The notes beneath the pieces are model-generated. The model made no database searches, was not told where the DNA came from, and saw nothing but the letters and a program-made list of their open reading frames with translations. 64,000 nt of DNA from Spongilla lacustris (Eukaryota; Porifera; Demospongiae; Spongillida; Spongillidae): assembly GCA_949361645.1 (NCBI GenBank), contig OX442436.1, positions 1,587,179 through 1,651,178 of the forward strand, given 5' to 3'. Below are positions 1 through 12,195 of the stretch, piece after piece. The stretch's first letter is position 1, and the number at the start of each line of letters is the position of its first letter. Made by a program: the position numbers and the translations under genes.

Positions 1-3000
1 CCTTTGCCCACAGCAGATCAATCAGCAGCCATAGCTGCCAGTGTGGTCACTGTCATTGTTTTGATAGCTGTGGTCATCACAGTGGTGGCAATCCTGCTTC
101 TTTTGTATGTCAAGCGATCATCCAAAGTGACCATTTCAGGAAGGGCACAAAGCAATACACTCAGTAAGTAACAAAGATGTAGGTTCATCAGATGTTTATG
201 GTTACATCTAAATGGAATCTAACTGTATTTAAAAGTTAAGAATAATACAAAACTTCCAATGAAAAATTGCCATGGATACTGCACTGCAGACAATGTTAGG
301 ACTTACTTGTGACATGCCAATACAGAAATATCACTTTACAACCCTGGAAATAAAATCTTTCTTTATCACTGGTGCATTCTTAATACTTTTATATTACAGA
401 TAGTGATAATGTTGCTCAAACGAATACATATGAAGGAGCTAGGGCAGTGTACGAACCTGTGAAGGACAATGATACAAGAGAAGAAAAGGGTCAGGTATGT
501 TGCATGTGTTTATGCTTTTCAAAAATTGTACATCATTCAACTACATGCATGTAATAGGGACAGTCATATGAAGTCCCCTGCAATGCTAGTACCACATACA
601 GCAGCCCTGATATTAATGAATTGGTGAGTTGATAAAATGAAGCTTGCCATTTTCAGGAGAATACATTAATTTTGTACCCAAGGTCTCTGAAGGTTCAATG
701 TGCATGCATCATTGTACATGTGTGTAATTTCCAAACCAACAGCATAAAAACAATTCACCATTTGAAATGGTTAAAACCAAAGATATTGGTAATGATTATG
801 TCTCTGACATTTTTGTTAGCTGCTCCAAATTCATTGGAATGTCTTGATCTATAAATTAACTTGGCAGCTGCATCAAACATCCTAAATTGAATTACACTCT
901 ATAGAGTTGCATCTCATTTAATGAATGTGCCTAGAAGGATTAATTTACTAATGGTAATGTCAATCATGAACATGTACTAGATGTAACGGAGCATTATACA
1001 TGTAGTCACATTTAGTAGTATTTTAGTAAGTACATGGTTCTATTGAGGTAGCATACATAAGCTGTGTGGTAATGCTGCCTACAAACCTGTCATTAGACAG
1101 GCATGAATGCATGCTCGTTTTACTCCTCCAAGGCTATGACCCCTCCATATATATGTCATATATGTTATTTGCAGTTCAAATTGCCTGCTCCTCCAATGTT
1201 AGAATTTACTACTCAGTGCTCGAGAAGAACATACACATTTCAGGGACCATTCCATATATTTCACACTGCTTAGATGCTTTCTGAGAACATATATGGAAAT
1301 GATTATGAAGACCCTTACTGCATGCCTCCATCACAAGAGGAGGAACTGTATGGCCAATTGAAGCAGCAGAATACTTTGATGATTCCAAGACATGAGATAC
1401 AGTAAGTTATATGTTTACATGTTTGGATGCATAAGTTAGGGTAATCAATAGGTCTATTAATGACAGAGATACAGCTGTTAAGTGTATACATTGGCTTGTC
1501 CCACCAGTGAAATTCACACCAATGATTCAGCCAAACCGAACTGCATAAATGCTACTTTATATGCCATGCATCTTTAGGTTTCACCGCTGGAAATATAAGC
1601 ATCACATGTCTACCTCATTCATTGAAATCAATAGCATTGAGTAAATCCAATGGCAGACGATTAGGCCAGTGTCTGAAGGCATGGCCCCTCAAAACCAGCT
1701 ATGGGGTCCGGAGGAATCTGCAATAGAGTCTGGGGCACAGCCCTAGCTGCTTTACGGGCATAATCTTCCCATTTAGCAAGGCTGCATTTTTGTTAACACT
1801 CGATGTTCGTACACCTTAAATCCATAGATTTAGTCAGTCTATATGATAATTTGGTACTGTACAGTACACTGTGTGCATGCTATTGTTCATCTGATCATAC
1901 TGGAATAATGCTATAAAAACTTGAGTATTTATTAACTGTTACACCATTCAGAACACAGTCATCATTGGGACATGGCCAGTTTGGAGGAGTCCACATAGGA
2001 AAGTGGAGAACACCAAAGTGGGAACGTGAAGTTGCCATCAAAATGCTGGATCCCACCACATCCCACCAGGATGACAAGGTCAAGTTCCTACAGGAAGCTG
2101 CCATCATGGCACAGTTCAAACATCCAAATGTGATCCAACTGTATGGCATTGTCACTGATGGACAAACTGTAGGTTGTGTGTATATTGTATCGGTTTTAAC
2201 CCGTAACATGTACCTGTATGTTTAGTTGATGCTTGTCATTGAGTTGGCTCACAACAAGGACCTCCGAACACACCTCATGACATTGAGACCAGAGTAAGCT
2301 ACACACAATAATGTCTGCTATGAATCATGTACTTCTAACATGCATTGCCAGTCCTGGCCAACTGATCCAGTCACATATTCCACAATGTCTGCTAAACTAC
2401 TCCCAACAAGTAGCCCTGGGCATGCAGTACCTCTCTAACAAGTTCTTTGTTCATCGTGATCTGGCTGCAAGAAATGTACTTCTCACAAACACCTGCGTCT
2501 GCAAAGTATGGTTTATTAACAACATATATATATATATATCTGCAGTCATGTTTTTTTTATTATCTTTTTTTTTTCAAAAACGTACACAATATGCAATGTA
2601 TAGGGTGTTTCCAAACCACTGATGTAAAATCAAAATCATTCATAAATTAATTAACCGATACATGCTTGAAATGCTACAAAACTACATATTTAATTAACTA
2701 AAATCAATGACATTAATTAACAAAGCAATGTCATGATCAGTTGAAGCTTTATGCACATCCTAAAGATACTTACTAATTTTCTACTTGTGTATTTTATTGA
2801 TTCAAAGTACTAAATCAAGATATACTGACCACTCATTTTAAGTTAATGATATCGAGAGTTACGGGAGTAACTCTCATATAGGATTTGACCCCGATTATGA
2901 ATGCCATTAAAAAACGGGACCCGCTTCTAACGGGACTTCTATCAATCGGATCGCTTAGCTCTTTGTCATCGTCGAACAAGCAGTCCAAAACGAGCAGTTT

Positions 3001-6000
3001 CGCGTTTGTTTGATGTCATAAAACCGCGTGGTTGTGGAGAACAAAACGCTTGTTTAAACTCGTACCCAGTCCTACCGTATTTCTCGTTGTTGTTGTTCTT
3101 CTTCTTCTTCTTCTTGACCACGCATAACTCGAGATAGGAACACTTCTAAGAAATGAAAATCGCACCAATAGCTTCAGAATTCATTGGCATTCTCGCTTCA
3201 GTGGTCAAAATGTATCGAGGCTACATTGTATATATCGGTGGTTGTGTTAGCAAATGACGTATATTTAAGCATCCTGTATCTGACAGAACTCAAAACGATC
3301 AAATAGTTTAGAACTTGTTCATATTTTGCTCCAGTACATGAAGCTGAACATGTAATGTAATCCAATGTGTACGGTCTGGGCACTACACTATTATTAACCT
3401 ACTAGTACATGTAATAGTGAAATCGTGGCACGTATCCGGTTTGCAGGGGCGGATCCAGGAATTGGGAGCGGGGGGGGGGGGCACAGGTGAGGGTGTGGCA
3501 GGGGGTGGGGCAAAGCTGGATGCGGAGCCGCCCCGGGGAGGGTGCGGGAGGGGGGCACCCCTCCCGCCCAGCTAGGGGGTCTGGGGGAGCGCTCTAAGCT
3601 CCCCCAGCGGGGTCTGGGGCGGAGCCCCAGAAGCCAACGCTTTTTGCGTTGAAAACCCCCCCAAAAGTACGTAAAAACTGCTCCAAAATCGTTATAACTC
3701 TTCTACGTAGATAAACTCTATTATCTCTGCGTGACGTGGCACCAAAGTTGGCCGGTGGTGCACTTCGATTATCAGCATTGTGTACAAACGATTATAATAT
3801 CATGCATCCAATGGCAAACCTTCTTTGCTTGGTCGCTTTCGACTCCGAGGCTCCATCTGGTCAGTCCAGAATAACTTCAACGTCAAAAGAACCAGTGAAC
3901 TATAATATTAATTTTGACGGTATGGATTTGCTGCATAGGCCTACCTGCTCCTATTGAAAGATTTGACTTGTATAGGCGCCTTTGAATTCACTCAAACACA
4001 CAAATTATTACAATTCCAGCTGTCGCGGACGTTTTAATTCAGAGCACGTGTATGCCTGCCCGATGTTCTAGACTGCATGGCTCCGCACCGGCTGGCACTG
4101 CTGCCTTTGCACGTACATTTAACCGTTTTCGCACATACTATTAATCGTTTAAGGCACCGCCCCTTAGCTATGAATATTTAATTTCTATTTGGCGGGGGGG
4201 GGGGGGGGGGGGGGGCAGAACCCAGTTGCCCCCCCCCCTGGATCCGCCACTGGTTTGGGCACTACATGTAACGCTTAGGCACTAAATATCATCGGAACCC
4301 CAAGCCAGAACTAACCGGTGAGGGCATCACCGGAACCTCGAGCTTAAACTAAACTTTAATGAGGCAACGATACGAAAATTCAGTGGCCATGAAGAGTGCA
4401 GAACATCGGGACGATTCCGTCGCTTCTCCTTCTGCGAAAAGGATGCGATTCTAAGAACGCACGACCGTCGACCGAAGCCAAACATGCTGCTGGAAAAAAT
4501 GCTACAGAAGGGTAATCGGCGTGGAAAGCTACCAAATCCAATAGGTTCGTTCGAATTGGACTGAGTGCATGAATCAATAAGTATTTGGGTTAGATGTACA
4601 TCAGTTGACCCTTATGTATCCACGTGACTGAGAGGTCACACGCATACCTTGTACACGTATACAAATGTCATGTAGATCTATACATACACGTTCGTGTGGC
4701 ATCATTAAAAAACCTTTCTCATTGATGTATGGCTATACAAGACTCTAGAACTTATTTTTTAAAAAGTGTGTGTTACAAGCAGACACTATAGGGCAATCCT
4801 ATGTAAACTATATGTGTACTTGAGAAAACTGTGCCATGTCATCAATAAAAAAGGTCTGCTCAGGTCAAGTAACAGTTTTAACATGGCTTCTGTTTATCAA
4901 GTACCCAATACATGATTTTATGAGTAATTGTAATTTCGTTGCATCACAGTACCTTTTAGCTTCTCCCTGTATGAACCAAAAAAAACATACTGAGGGAATA
5001 AAAAGGTAGCTTCAAAAAGGCTATTGTAAGGAATAGCATACTGTTATATGGGCTAAATGAATCCCACCCATGGTTAGCACAAAAGGTCAGCTCTTTGTGA
5101 AGTTAGTGCAGGTGCATTGCTTAACAAGGCACTGAGCATGCATAGAAAAAATAGGTGAATATTCGTGCTATTGATGCAATCAAAATTACAGAACCTTTCT
5201 TTTGTGATGCCTCTTACAACCACATAGGGAAGCTTGGTACTCTAATGGTAGGTGTGTGTAATGGCAGACGAGATACCTGCATACATGTACCCTTATGTAC
5301 CCTACTCCTCCCCTTACCTACTACTACCCCTACCCCTCCCAATAACTACCACTACCCCTACTACCACCCCTACTCCTCCCCTTACCTACTGCCATGGGCG
5401 CCCCCAGCATTCTGGAAGGGTGGGGCCAGGATAGGGTAAGGGGGCATCATTTGACAGCCAAATATATTACTATAGGAGTGTTGTCCGCTTTCGGCCGATT
5501 CAGTCGGGAGGGAGGGGGGGGGGGGGGGGGGGGTGCACATGTTGCTAGTAATACTGAATACTTTATTAGAAGTGGGGGGCCCCCTGGGGATGCCCACAAC
5601 CTACTACCCCTATCCCTCCCCTACTACTACCCCTACTTCTCCCCTTACCTACTACGTATATACCCTACTCCTCCCCTTACCTACTACGTATATACTCCTA
5701 CTCCTCCCTTACCTACTACGTATATACCCCTACTCCTCCCCTTACCTACTACGTATATACCCCTACTCCTCCCCTTACCTACTACGTATATACCCCTACT
5801 CCTCCCCTTACCTACTACGTATATACCCCTACTCCTCCCCTTACCTACTACGTATATACCCCTATGCCTCCCCTTACCTACTACGTATATACCCCTACTC
5901 CTCCCCTTACCTACTATTCCCCTGGTGCATGGAGTGAGGTGACCTCAAAGGTCACGTATGTGATGATGACAAATTCACTGATACACTACTGCCAGAGTAT

Positions 6001-8211
6001 GAAACATATCTACATGGATACTGTTTATAAGTTGAGTTGACACAGATCACTTTAATTTACAGAACACTGTAATAAAGGAAGAGATGGTGGACACACCTTT
6101 TGCAGTCATATCACGAGAGCCAGAGGGAGTAAAAGTTTCACTGGTATTAATACCAATACAACATTGTTTATGTACTGAACAATATGTATCATCCATGGCT
6201 GAGTTATTTCTGGTTATGACATGTAGATATACATGATTACTATGTAAATGACATATATACCAAGTTCAGATCGTAGCTAAGTGATCAGTGTTTCTCTATG
6301 GTATCATAATTGCAACGTCAGAGGCTCTTATTTAATGGTTCTTTTTGCCGTTTAAAATGTACTCTCTTTCCATTATTGGGGTATATAATATCAGGGGTGT
6401 AGACAGCAGTCGGACATCGGTCAAAAACCGACCACCAATAGACAATGACTGATCATTATTACCGACCGTCGGTCCAAATGACCGTTCACCAATTAGATTC
6501 ATAACTATTGAGTTGCAATTAATTTTTGCACGTACGAGAGCGCATACGTACACAGAGCGCTAGAGGGCCCAACCATCGGCATACCTTTATTTTTTACTCA
6601 TGTTTATTTTTCATGCATAGTGATACATGTACATAAATCTATATGCGCGCGCTACCATCTTTAATAACTTCATTCATAAATCATATTCTAATTAATGATC
6701 TTCTCTACGATGGCAAAACGTTCTAAACGCCAAGTATCTTTGCAATCCACTACTACATTGGGCCCAGCTGACCCACGTGCTGCTGGTGCAGATGAAGTTG
6801 CTGTTATGTCTCTTGATGGATGGGATAGTTTAACTTTATTGAGTCAATGACTGAAGTATAAATTACATCAAACAGTATGTATATGCTTGTTTAGTGATAG
6901 TTTACCATTTTTAATTGTAACTGTAACTGTAGCATGCATGTATGTTATTTGTGCAAAAAAACAATGACAGATCATGTCCGAACAAATGTTGAAACTGTCT
7001 GACACAATGACAGATCATTTTTGAAAAGCTGTCTACACCCCTGATATAAGATTATGAGTGATGAAATGTCTGTTGCTAAGTGAATATATTTAGATGTAGC
7101 GTGACTGTTGAAAGCGTTCAGTTATGAATAAAAAGCAATGAAACAAGTAAATAAAAACATTCTCTATGAGAAAGTTGGTGGTATATAGGATTTGAAGGCA
7201 ATAGTGGTGTAAAAAGCAGGGAAACAAGGGTTGAATGATAAGGTAAAATGAAATAGTCCTATATTTAGCACATGCATGAACAATGTATTGTCCTACAATA
7301 TGTGCCGGGCTAAATATAGGACTATTTCATTTTACCTTATCATTCAACCCTTGTTTCCCTGCTTTTTACACCACTATTGCCTTCAAATCCTATATACCAC
7401 CAACTTTCTCATAGAGAATGTTTTTATTTACTTGTTGAATATAGTGTTAAAATAAATGTATGGTGATTAGATTTTTAAAGCTACAAACTGTCTTTTATTA
7501 ACTACTTCAGTTTTTTACAAAGCAACGATTTAGGGGATTGAAACTGATATTTGAAGATTATATAACAATTATCTGTTTGACTGATTTTCCTTGATTGTGG
7601 AAAAATTGGTATTGTATAGTTGTGCATGATGGACCTTTTACTAACAGATTGCTGATTTTGGTCTGTCCCGTAATCTGGATGAAGAGAACTACTATTTCTC
7701 TCATGGAGGGATGATACCAGTAAAGTGGACAGCTCCTGAGGCTATCAGCTATAAGAAGTACTCCACTGCCAGTGATGTGTGGAGCTTTGGGTGTGTGCTG
7801 TATGAGATATGGAGCCTTGGGTTCAAACCATTTGAAAGAATAAGCAATGCTGAGGTATAATATTATGAAGGTGCATGCATAACTGATATCTTAGTCTGCC
7901 TCACTTACAGGTTGTTGCTAAGGTAGATACTGGGTACAGGCTACCACCACCTCCTGGATGCCCTCTGCTGGTCTACCAGACCATGATCCACTGCTGGCAA
8001 GTTCTTAAAATATCAAAAATGTCCATATACATGTGTATATGCAACTTGCTATGCATATAATAATGATTCGTATTTAAGGGCTCCCAATGAACACTCCCGG
8101 CCCTCATTCAGAGACATACACTTGTCCCTGTCCCAAAATCAAGAACATGTCCTTAAAATCCCTGAGGAAGCTGCTTCCACACATCCACAAGCAGCAGTAC
8201 TGCACTGTTAA
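1..8211 (+). CDS. Receptor tyrosine kinase, 3' part: TM segment, juxtamembrane region and full kinase domain
   Basis: Single-pass receptor that phosphorylates tyrosines at the plasma membrane; the ectodomain exons lie left of the window. Exons read by eye, phases all compatible: <1-163, 400-494, 558-623, 1274-1401, 1952-2168, 2226-2293, 2352-2505, 7648-7854, 7911-7996, 8079-8211. Exon 1 encodes a hydrophobic TM segment ([20 protein letters not shown]) followed by basic KRSSK. Exons 2-4 encode a juxtamembrane stretch with many tyrosines ([21 protein letters not shown]). Kinase motifs in order: glycine loop [15 protein letters not shown] lysine, FLQEAAIM helix-C glutamate, HRDLAARN (the tyrosine-kinase form), IADFGLSRN, activation-loop ENYYF, WTAPEA, DVWSFG, and CW...RPSF. 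Exon 9 fits only with a GC donor (GCAAGT at 7997). The stop at 8209-8211 lies in the end of an inserted element, so the native tail is displaced to 13180-13242. AATAAA at 8212-8217 could serve as a poly(A) signal. Subfamily not assigned. Confidence 0.93.
3444..4252. mobile_element. hAT-like non-autonomous element with CAGGGGCGGATCC termini
   Basis: Starts CAGGGGCGGATCCAGG and ends CTGGATCCGCCACTG, near-perfect inverse ends. GTTTG occurs directly outside both ends (3439-3443 and 4253-4257), a possible but short target duplication. A subterminal GC-rich palindrome lies near 3548-3570, with another snap-back around 3577-3632. Homopolymer G tracts lie just inside both ends (about 3469-3480 and 4194-4215). 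No transposase is visible. The terminal CAG...CTG form is typical of hAT MITEs; assignment to the superfamily is inference. Confidence 0.7.
5290..5935. repeat. 33-bp minisatellite (C/T-rich with TACGTATATA core)
   Basis: Units of 32-33 bp, built from CCCCTTACCTACTACGTATA followed by a CCCCTACTCCT spacer, recur about nine times from 5641 to 5930. Degenerate CTACCCCTAC units precede them from about 5290, separated by a G-run segment (5400-5600). Because 33 is divisible by three, the array stays open as proline/tyrosine-rich frames; these are not genes. Confidence 0.9.
6392..7043 (+). mobile_element. hAT-type deletion derivative (652 bp) with 16-bp perfect terminal inverted repeats
   Basis: The termini CAGGGGTGTAGACAGC and GCTGTCTACACCCCTG are exact inverse copies, and ATAT flanks both sides. 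The interior has two direct copies of a GACAATGACAGATCAT-like motif near the right end. It holds a short N-terminal-like transposase ORF (6710-6850). It is too short to be autonomous. It sits inside the RTK intron in the sense orientation. Confidence 0.75.
6710..6850 (+). pseudogene. 46-aa remnant, probable N-terminus of a hAT transposase
   Basis: ATG at 6710 opens a 46-codon frame beginning [18 protein letters not shown] and ending DSLTLLSQ before TGA. A short basic start followed by a low-complexity linker is common before the BED or TTF zinc finger of hAT transposases. Here the frame ends without any finger or catalytic region. The position within matched terminal repeats is the main reason for the call; the sequence alone would not identify it. 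Confidence 0.4.
7143..7435. repeat. Perfect 127-bp inverted repeat with 39-bp spacer
   Basis: Arm 7143-7269 is an exact reverse complement of arm 7309-7435 by base-by-base reading. The outer ends read ACAAGTAAATAAAAACATTC. Transcribed as part of the RTK intron it would form a 127-bp duplex. A diverged related half (TTCCTTGTTTCCTTACTTTTTAC) lies near 24500, so the arm is a dispersed repeat. Confidence 0.95.
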
Positions 8212-9195
8212 AATAAAAGGCCCGAGGGGTGTTAGGTTTGAGGGGTGTTACAGCCCAGGGAGTGTTATGGCAACACACAAGGGTGTTCAGCTGACATATA
8301 TGGGTGTTGGCAGACTATGCTGGGGTGTTAGCAGCATACCCCACCAACAGTGGGGTGTTAGGTGATTTTAAAGGTGTGTTGTCACAACACTGGTTTACGG
8401 CATTACACCCCAATGTATGATAAGTTCCCAGCCTTGTTTGTAATTACTTTCTGACGGTTGAGGGCGTGGTTTGCGAAATAATATGGCAGCAGCTGTGACA
8501 GACTTTGTGATACTGGACTTTACTAAGTGACAAATCTTAAAGGTATGCACGCACACAACTTACCAGTTAAAAATGTCTAAGATAGGCTGGCCATGGTCCG
8601 TGCTAGCGCTTTGGTGTAGATTTCTAGACTAGGCCTATAGGGCATAGCTAGGCCTACACGTTGCTTGCATGCAATTACCGTATTCATGCGTGTAATCTCG
8701 CTGTGCTTATGAAGGCTTGCGTGCAATGTTCGTGTATGTGCACCACTAGCGCTTCGTGTTGTGTCGCGTGTTGTAGTATGCATGCATAGGCCTATACTAA
8801 GTTTCAAATTTGATGCAAGTTTGTTTATTATCCTGCAGCATGCCACTTTGTGTTGAGAGTGATGGTTAAGTAGCATGGCTGCTCTTGTGCAGTAATAGTG
8901 TATCAAAATCCACCTGGATTCTATTTAGATCACACCCTAGTAAAATGACATGGGAGCATATACATTATTACTCACAAGTATTTTGTTATGTGTAATATAG
9001 CACAAGGAAGCAGTCTTTTAAATATGTATGCTAAAAGTGTTCATGCAGTCATGCGGCTACATATGTCTATATACCACATGCAGATCCTGATAGCAAGTAG
9101 ACAATAATCAACTATACTGGATGAATGCTGCCGAACAGTAGGAATTAGAACACTTTTTGTATCTCCTATGTTCCATCAATACTGAGGTGCGTTCC

Positions 9196-9388
9196 ATACA
9201 CACATGCACACACATACACACACATACACATGCACACACACATGCACACATATACATGCACACACATACACATGCACACACACATGCACACATACACATG
9301 CACACATACACATGCACACATACACATGCACACATACACATGCACACATACACATGCACACATACACATGCACACATACACATGCATG
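9196..9388. repeat. CA-rich microsatellite, (CACACATACACATG)n type
   Basis: Imperfect alternation of CACACA with ATGCAC/ATACAC, open in most frames on both strands as Cys/Val/Met or His/Thr-rich strings. A corresponding array sits at the same place in the second element copy (about 22785-22905), so it belongs to the element. Confidence 0.9.
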
Positions 9389-9767
9389 CACGGTAAAATA
9401 AATTGATTGCTATGTCAAACCAAAGAGTTTTAAACCATTGGTTTAAAATTTTTGATTTGTAGAGCAAACCAAATTATGCATGAAATCAAATATAATTCAA
9501 CTGAACAATTTTGGTTCGAATACAAATTGGTTTGTACTTCAAACCAACCCATGTTAAAGTGCAGAATACTATTTTTGGATTTCTAATATACTATTTTAAC
9601 TCTTTGGACGCCATGCAAGTTAATACATATGAACTAATGTATATGCACATAACCGTTATATGGATTTTACCATGACAGTGTAAATAAAAAGTGTGGACCT
9701 TCATGATGCATGCATGCATGCAGATAGTTGCTACACTTGTAAAGTTACTAGTACATGACATGATTGG

Positions 9768-11285
9768 AAGAACACATTATTCAGATGACTGCACTAATCC
9801 ATCACTCCAATTATTTACTCCAAGAACCGGAATGTGTAGCCCACATAAATACCAGATCACTCCATCTCCATCTGCTTTGCCAGTTCATAATTGGGTTGTT
9901 CCAACACAAGATGTGCTTACACTCCCAGTGCCCCACTTATAGGTTTATGGATTCAGCATCTACATGGCTGGTTACATGCATGTTAGTATATTGCACTGAC
10001 TTGCATGCATGCATGCATGTATTTTATGTATATGTAAAAGGTACTATTCAAAGCAATTCTTTGTAATAAAAACAACAGATGATTATATGGTTGTGTGAGA
10101 ATGCATGCATATATGCACTTGGCATTCAAAGAGTTAAGTATTTCTGTAGGCATGTGCACACTCCTTACCCACACATGCATTTACGTGGATTACACATTCC
10201 TGTTCTTGGAGTAAATAAATGTAGTGATGCAGTAGTGATGAATTAGGGAAGTCATCTGACTAATGTTAGAAAAACATAATTACTAATTGTAGTTGTAGTA
10301 ACCAGTCATGTCATGTACTTATAAGGTTACAAGTGTAGAAACTATTTGCATGCATGCATGCATGCAAATAGTTGCGTAACTTTATACATGATTGGTTACT
10401 ATGTACAACTGTAGTATACATTATTATTATTATTATTATTATTGAACTAACAAAATTACACCACTAAACTACCTATATACATTATTGTTATAATTATTAT
10501 TAAATGTTCTCTGAGAAACCTCCAGCAGCCGGCATCAGGGATCTCAGCATTATGGCTCTGGCATTTGACCTGACAAGGATGATACTCAGTTTGCCATATA
10601 AGTTGGACAGGATTATTGATTTTGATTTGTTGGTCATGATGGCAACCCGGGAAGCAATAAAAGTGAAGATGTTGCATGCTTCAGCTCCCCATGCTCCGTA
10701 GGTTTCCACGGCTAAGGGAGTGCACCGCCACCCTAATTCAGAGCACTTGACATCATACTTCAAGTGTTTACGTACCTCTGCTGCTTTGGCTGCTGATCCT
10801 GCTGAAACTCCCGCTTCCAAAATAATTGAGGGATTAAGCGGTGAGGTAACAGTAATATCGTATGCAGCACTAGCAGAACCACTGGGATTTGAAACCAGTA
10901 CATCAGCTGGACGGGTGAGAGCCTTGTCCTTACCTAAACCACCACCTGCTTCCAAGCGAACTGACAAGGATGCCTGGCAACATGCCTCGTAGACTGCATT
11001 GCGCAACAGATTATGGCGATTGGTCACATTGCCCCCACGCTTGCAGGTGACACCAACTGTAGTAATTATGTTTTTTCTCAAGAACGCATTATTCAGATGA
11101 CTGCACTAATCCATCACTCCAATTATTTACTCCAAGAACCGGAATGTGTAACCCACATAAATACCAGATCACTCCATCTCCATCTGCCTTTAGCCAGTTC
11201 ATAATTGGGTTGTTCCAACACAAGATTTGCTTACACCCCCAGTGCCCCACTTATAGGTTTATGGATTCAACAGCTGCATGGCCCG
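9768..11285. repeat. ~205-bp direct repeats plus an inverted copy flanking an RT fragment
   Basis: 9768-9975 and 11081-11285 are direct repeats differing at a handful of positions. A shorter, more diverged inverted copy of their first part lies at 10194-10262. The second element copy has the inverted part at about 23135-23200. The reverse-transcriptase-family fragment (10500-11081) lies between the two direct copies, as if carried in or flanked by duplications. Confidence 0.75.
10500..11081 (-). pseudogene. C-terminal fragment of a reverse-transcriptase polyprotein (PD-(D/E)XK-like region)
   Basis: An open minus-strand frame carries TCKRGGNVTNRHN, then TRPADVLVSN followed by YDITVTSPLNP, then AGSAAKAAEVRKH, LGWRCTPLAVETYGAWG and LYGKLSIILVRSNARAI. 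The same ordered motifs occur in the longer copy at 13536-14588. The CxxC finger expected just upstream is missing. The order zinc-finger, RHN, RPAD-x-D is reminiscent of the restriction-like endonuclease of some non-LTR retrotransposons; that functional link is inference. The frame is intact for 193 codons, suggesting a fairly recent fragment. Confidence 0.75.
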
Positions 11286-11295
11286 TTGCATTTGG

Positions 11296-12195
11296 GTTGT
11301 GCACACACATGCACGTACACATGCATGTACACATACACACGCATGCACACACACATGCACACACATGCACAAACACATGCACACATGCACACACATTACA
11401 CACACATTACACACACATTACACACACTTGCACACATGCACACACATATGCATGACAAAAACACATACACACATGCACACCTTCATGTACATACGCGCAC
11501 ATGCACAGCCTGGGGAGATCGGGGATCGGTCGATCCCCCCGTGTGATGCTTTAGCCCGAAAGTGACAGCTGGGCTCATGCTTTTCGTATTTGGATAAACA
11601 CAAGGGGCCTCGCATGTGACTATTAATACTTTCAGAAGTCCAGCAGTCCTATTAATCGATCCCCTGGCTACAGGCATGCACACAATATACATGACACACA
11701 CAAATGCACACACACACATTCATACACACATACACACATGCACAAACATGTGCACACACACATGTACATGACACACATGCACACATACACATACAATACA
11801 CACACATGCACACATACACGCACAATACACACACATGCACACATACACGCACAATACACACATGCACACATACATGCACACACAATGCACACAATGTACA
11901 TAACACATGCAATCTGCTGTCCAACACAAAGACATCATTTCTGTTTATGTGTGAATGTGTGTGTGCATGTATGCATACACACAAATTCATGAATTATACA
12001 CATACACACACACATGAACACACATACACACATGTGCATGTATGTGTGCATTGTGTGTGCATGTGAATGTGTGTGCATATGTATATGTGTGCATGTGTAT
12101 GTGTGCACATGCATACACACATGCACACACACATACACACACATGGATGTGTGTATTGTGTATGTATGTATGTGTGCATGTGTGTATGTAATACA
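11296..12195. repeat. Alternating CA and TG microsatellite blocks
   Basis: CA-rich blocks (11296-11455, 11690-11910) are followed by short blocks that switch between TG-rich and CA-rich strands between about 11945 and 12195. Complementary blocks can therefore pair. A unique segment (11500-11690) separates the two parts. No gene is supported; the many Cys/Val or His/Thr frames are products of the repeat. Confidence 0.85.

Larger units (their letters stand above)
2506..7647 (+). other. 5.1 kb intron of the RTK, filled with repeats
   Basis: Lies between the exons ending [12 protein letters not shown] and starting IADFG, which are contiguous in kinases, so no exon is missing here. 2506-3443 is AT-rich with a TA microsatellite near 2523 and nothing recognised. 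4253-5289 has no recognisable gene, although a frame from about 4381 to 4563 is open without an ATG. Mobile and repeat content is listed separately. The other introns of this gene are 50-650 bp, so its size comes from insertions. Confidence 0.8.

Noticed and set aside
5394..5942. 182-codon proline/tyrosine-rich frame
   Set aside because: It runs through a G tract and the 33-bp minisatellite; a second frame of the same array is also open.
10500..10992. Plus-strand frames at 10504 and 10720
   Set aside because: Antisense to the RT/endonuclease-like fragment, which has the recognisable motifs.
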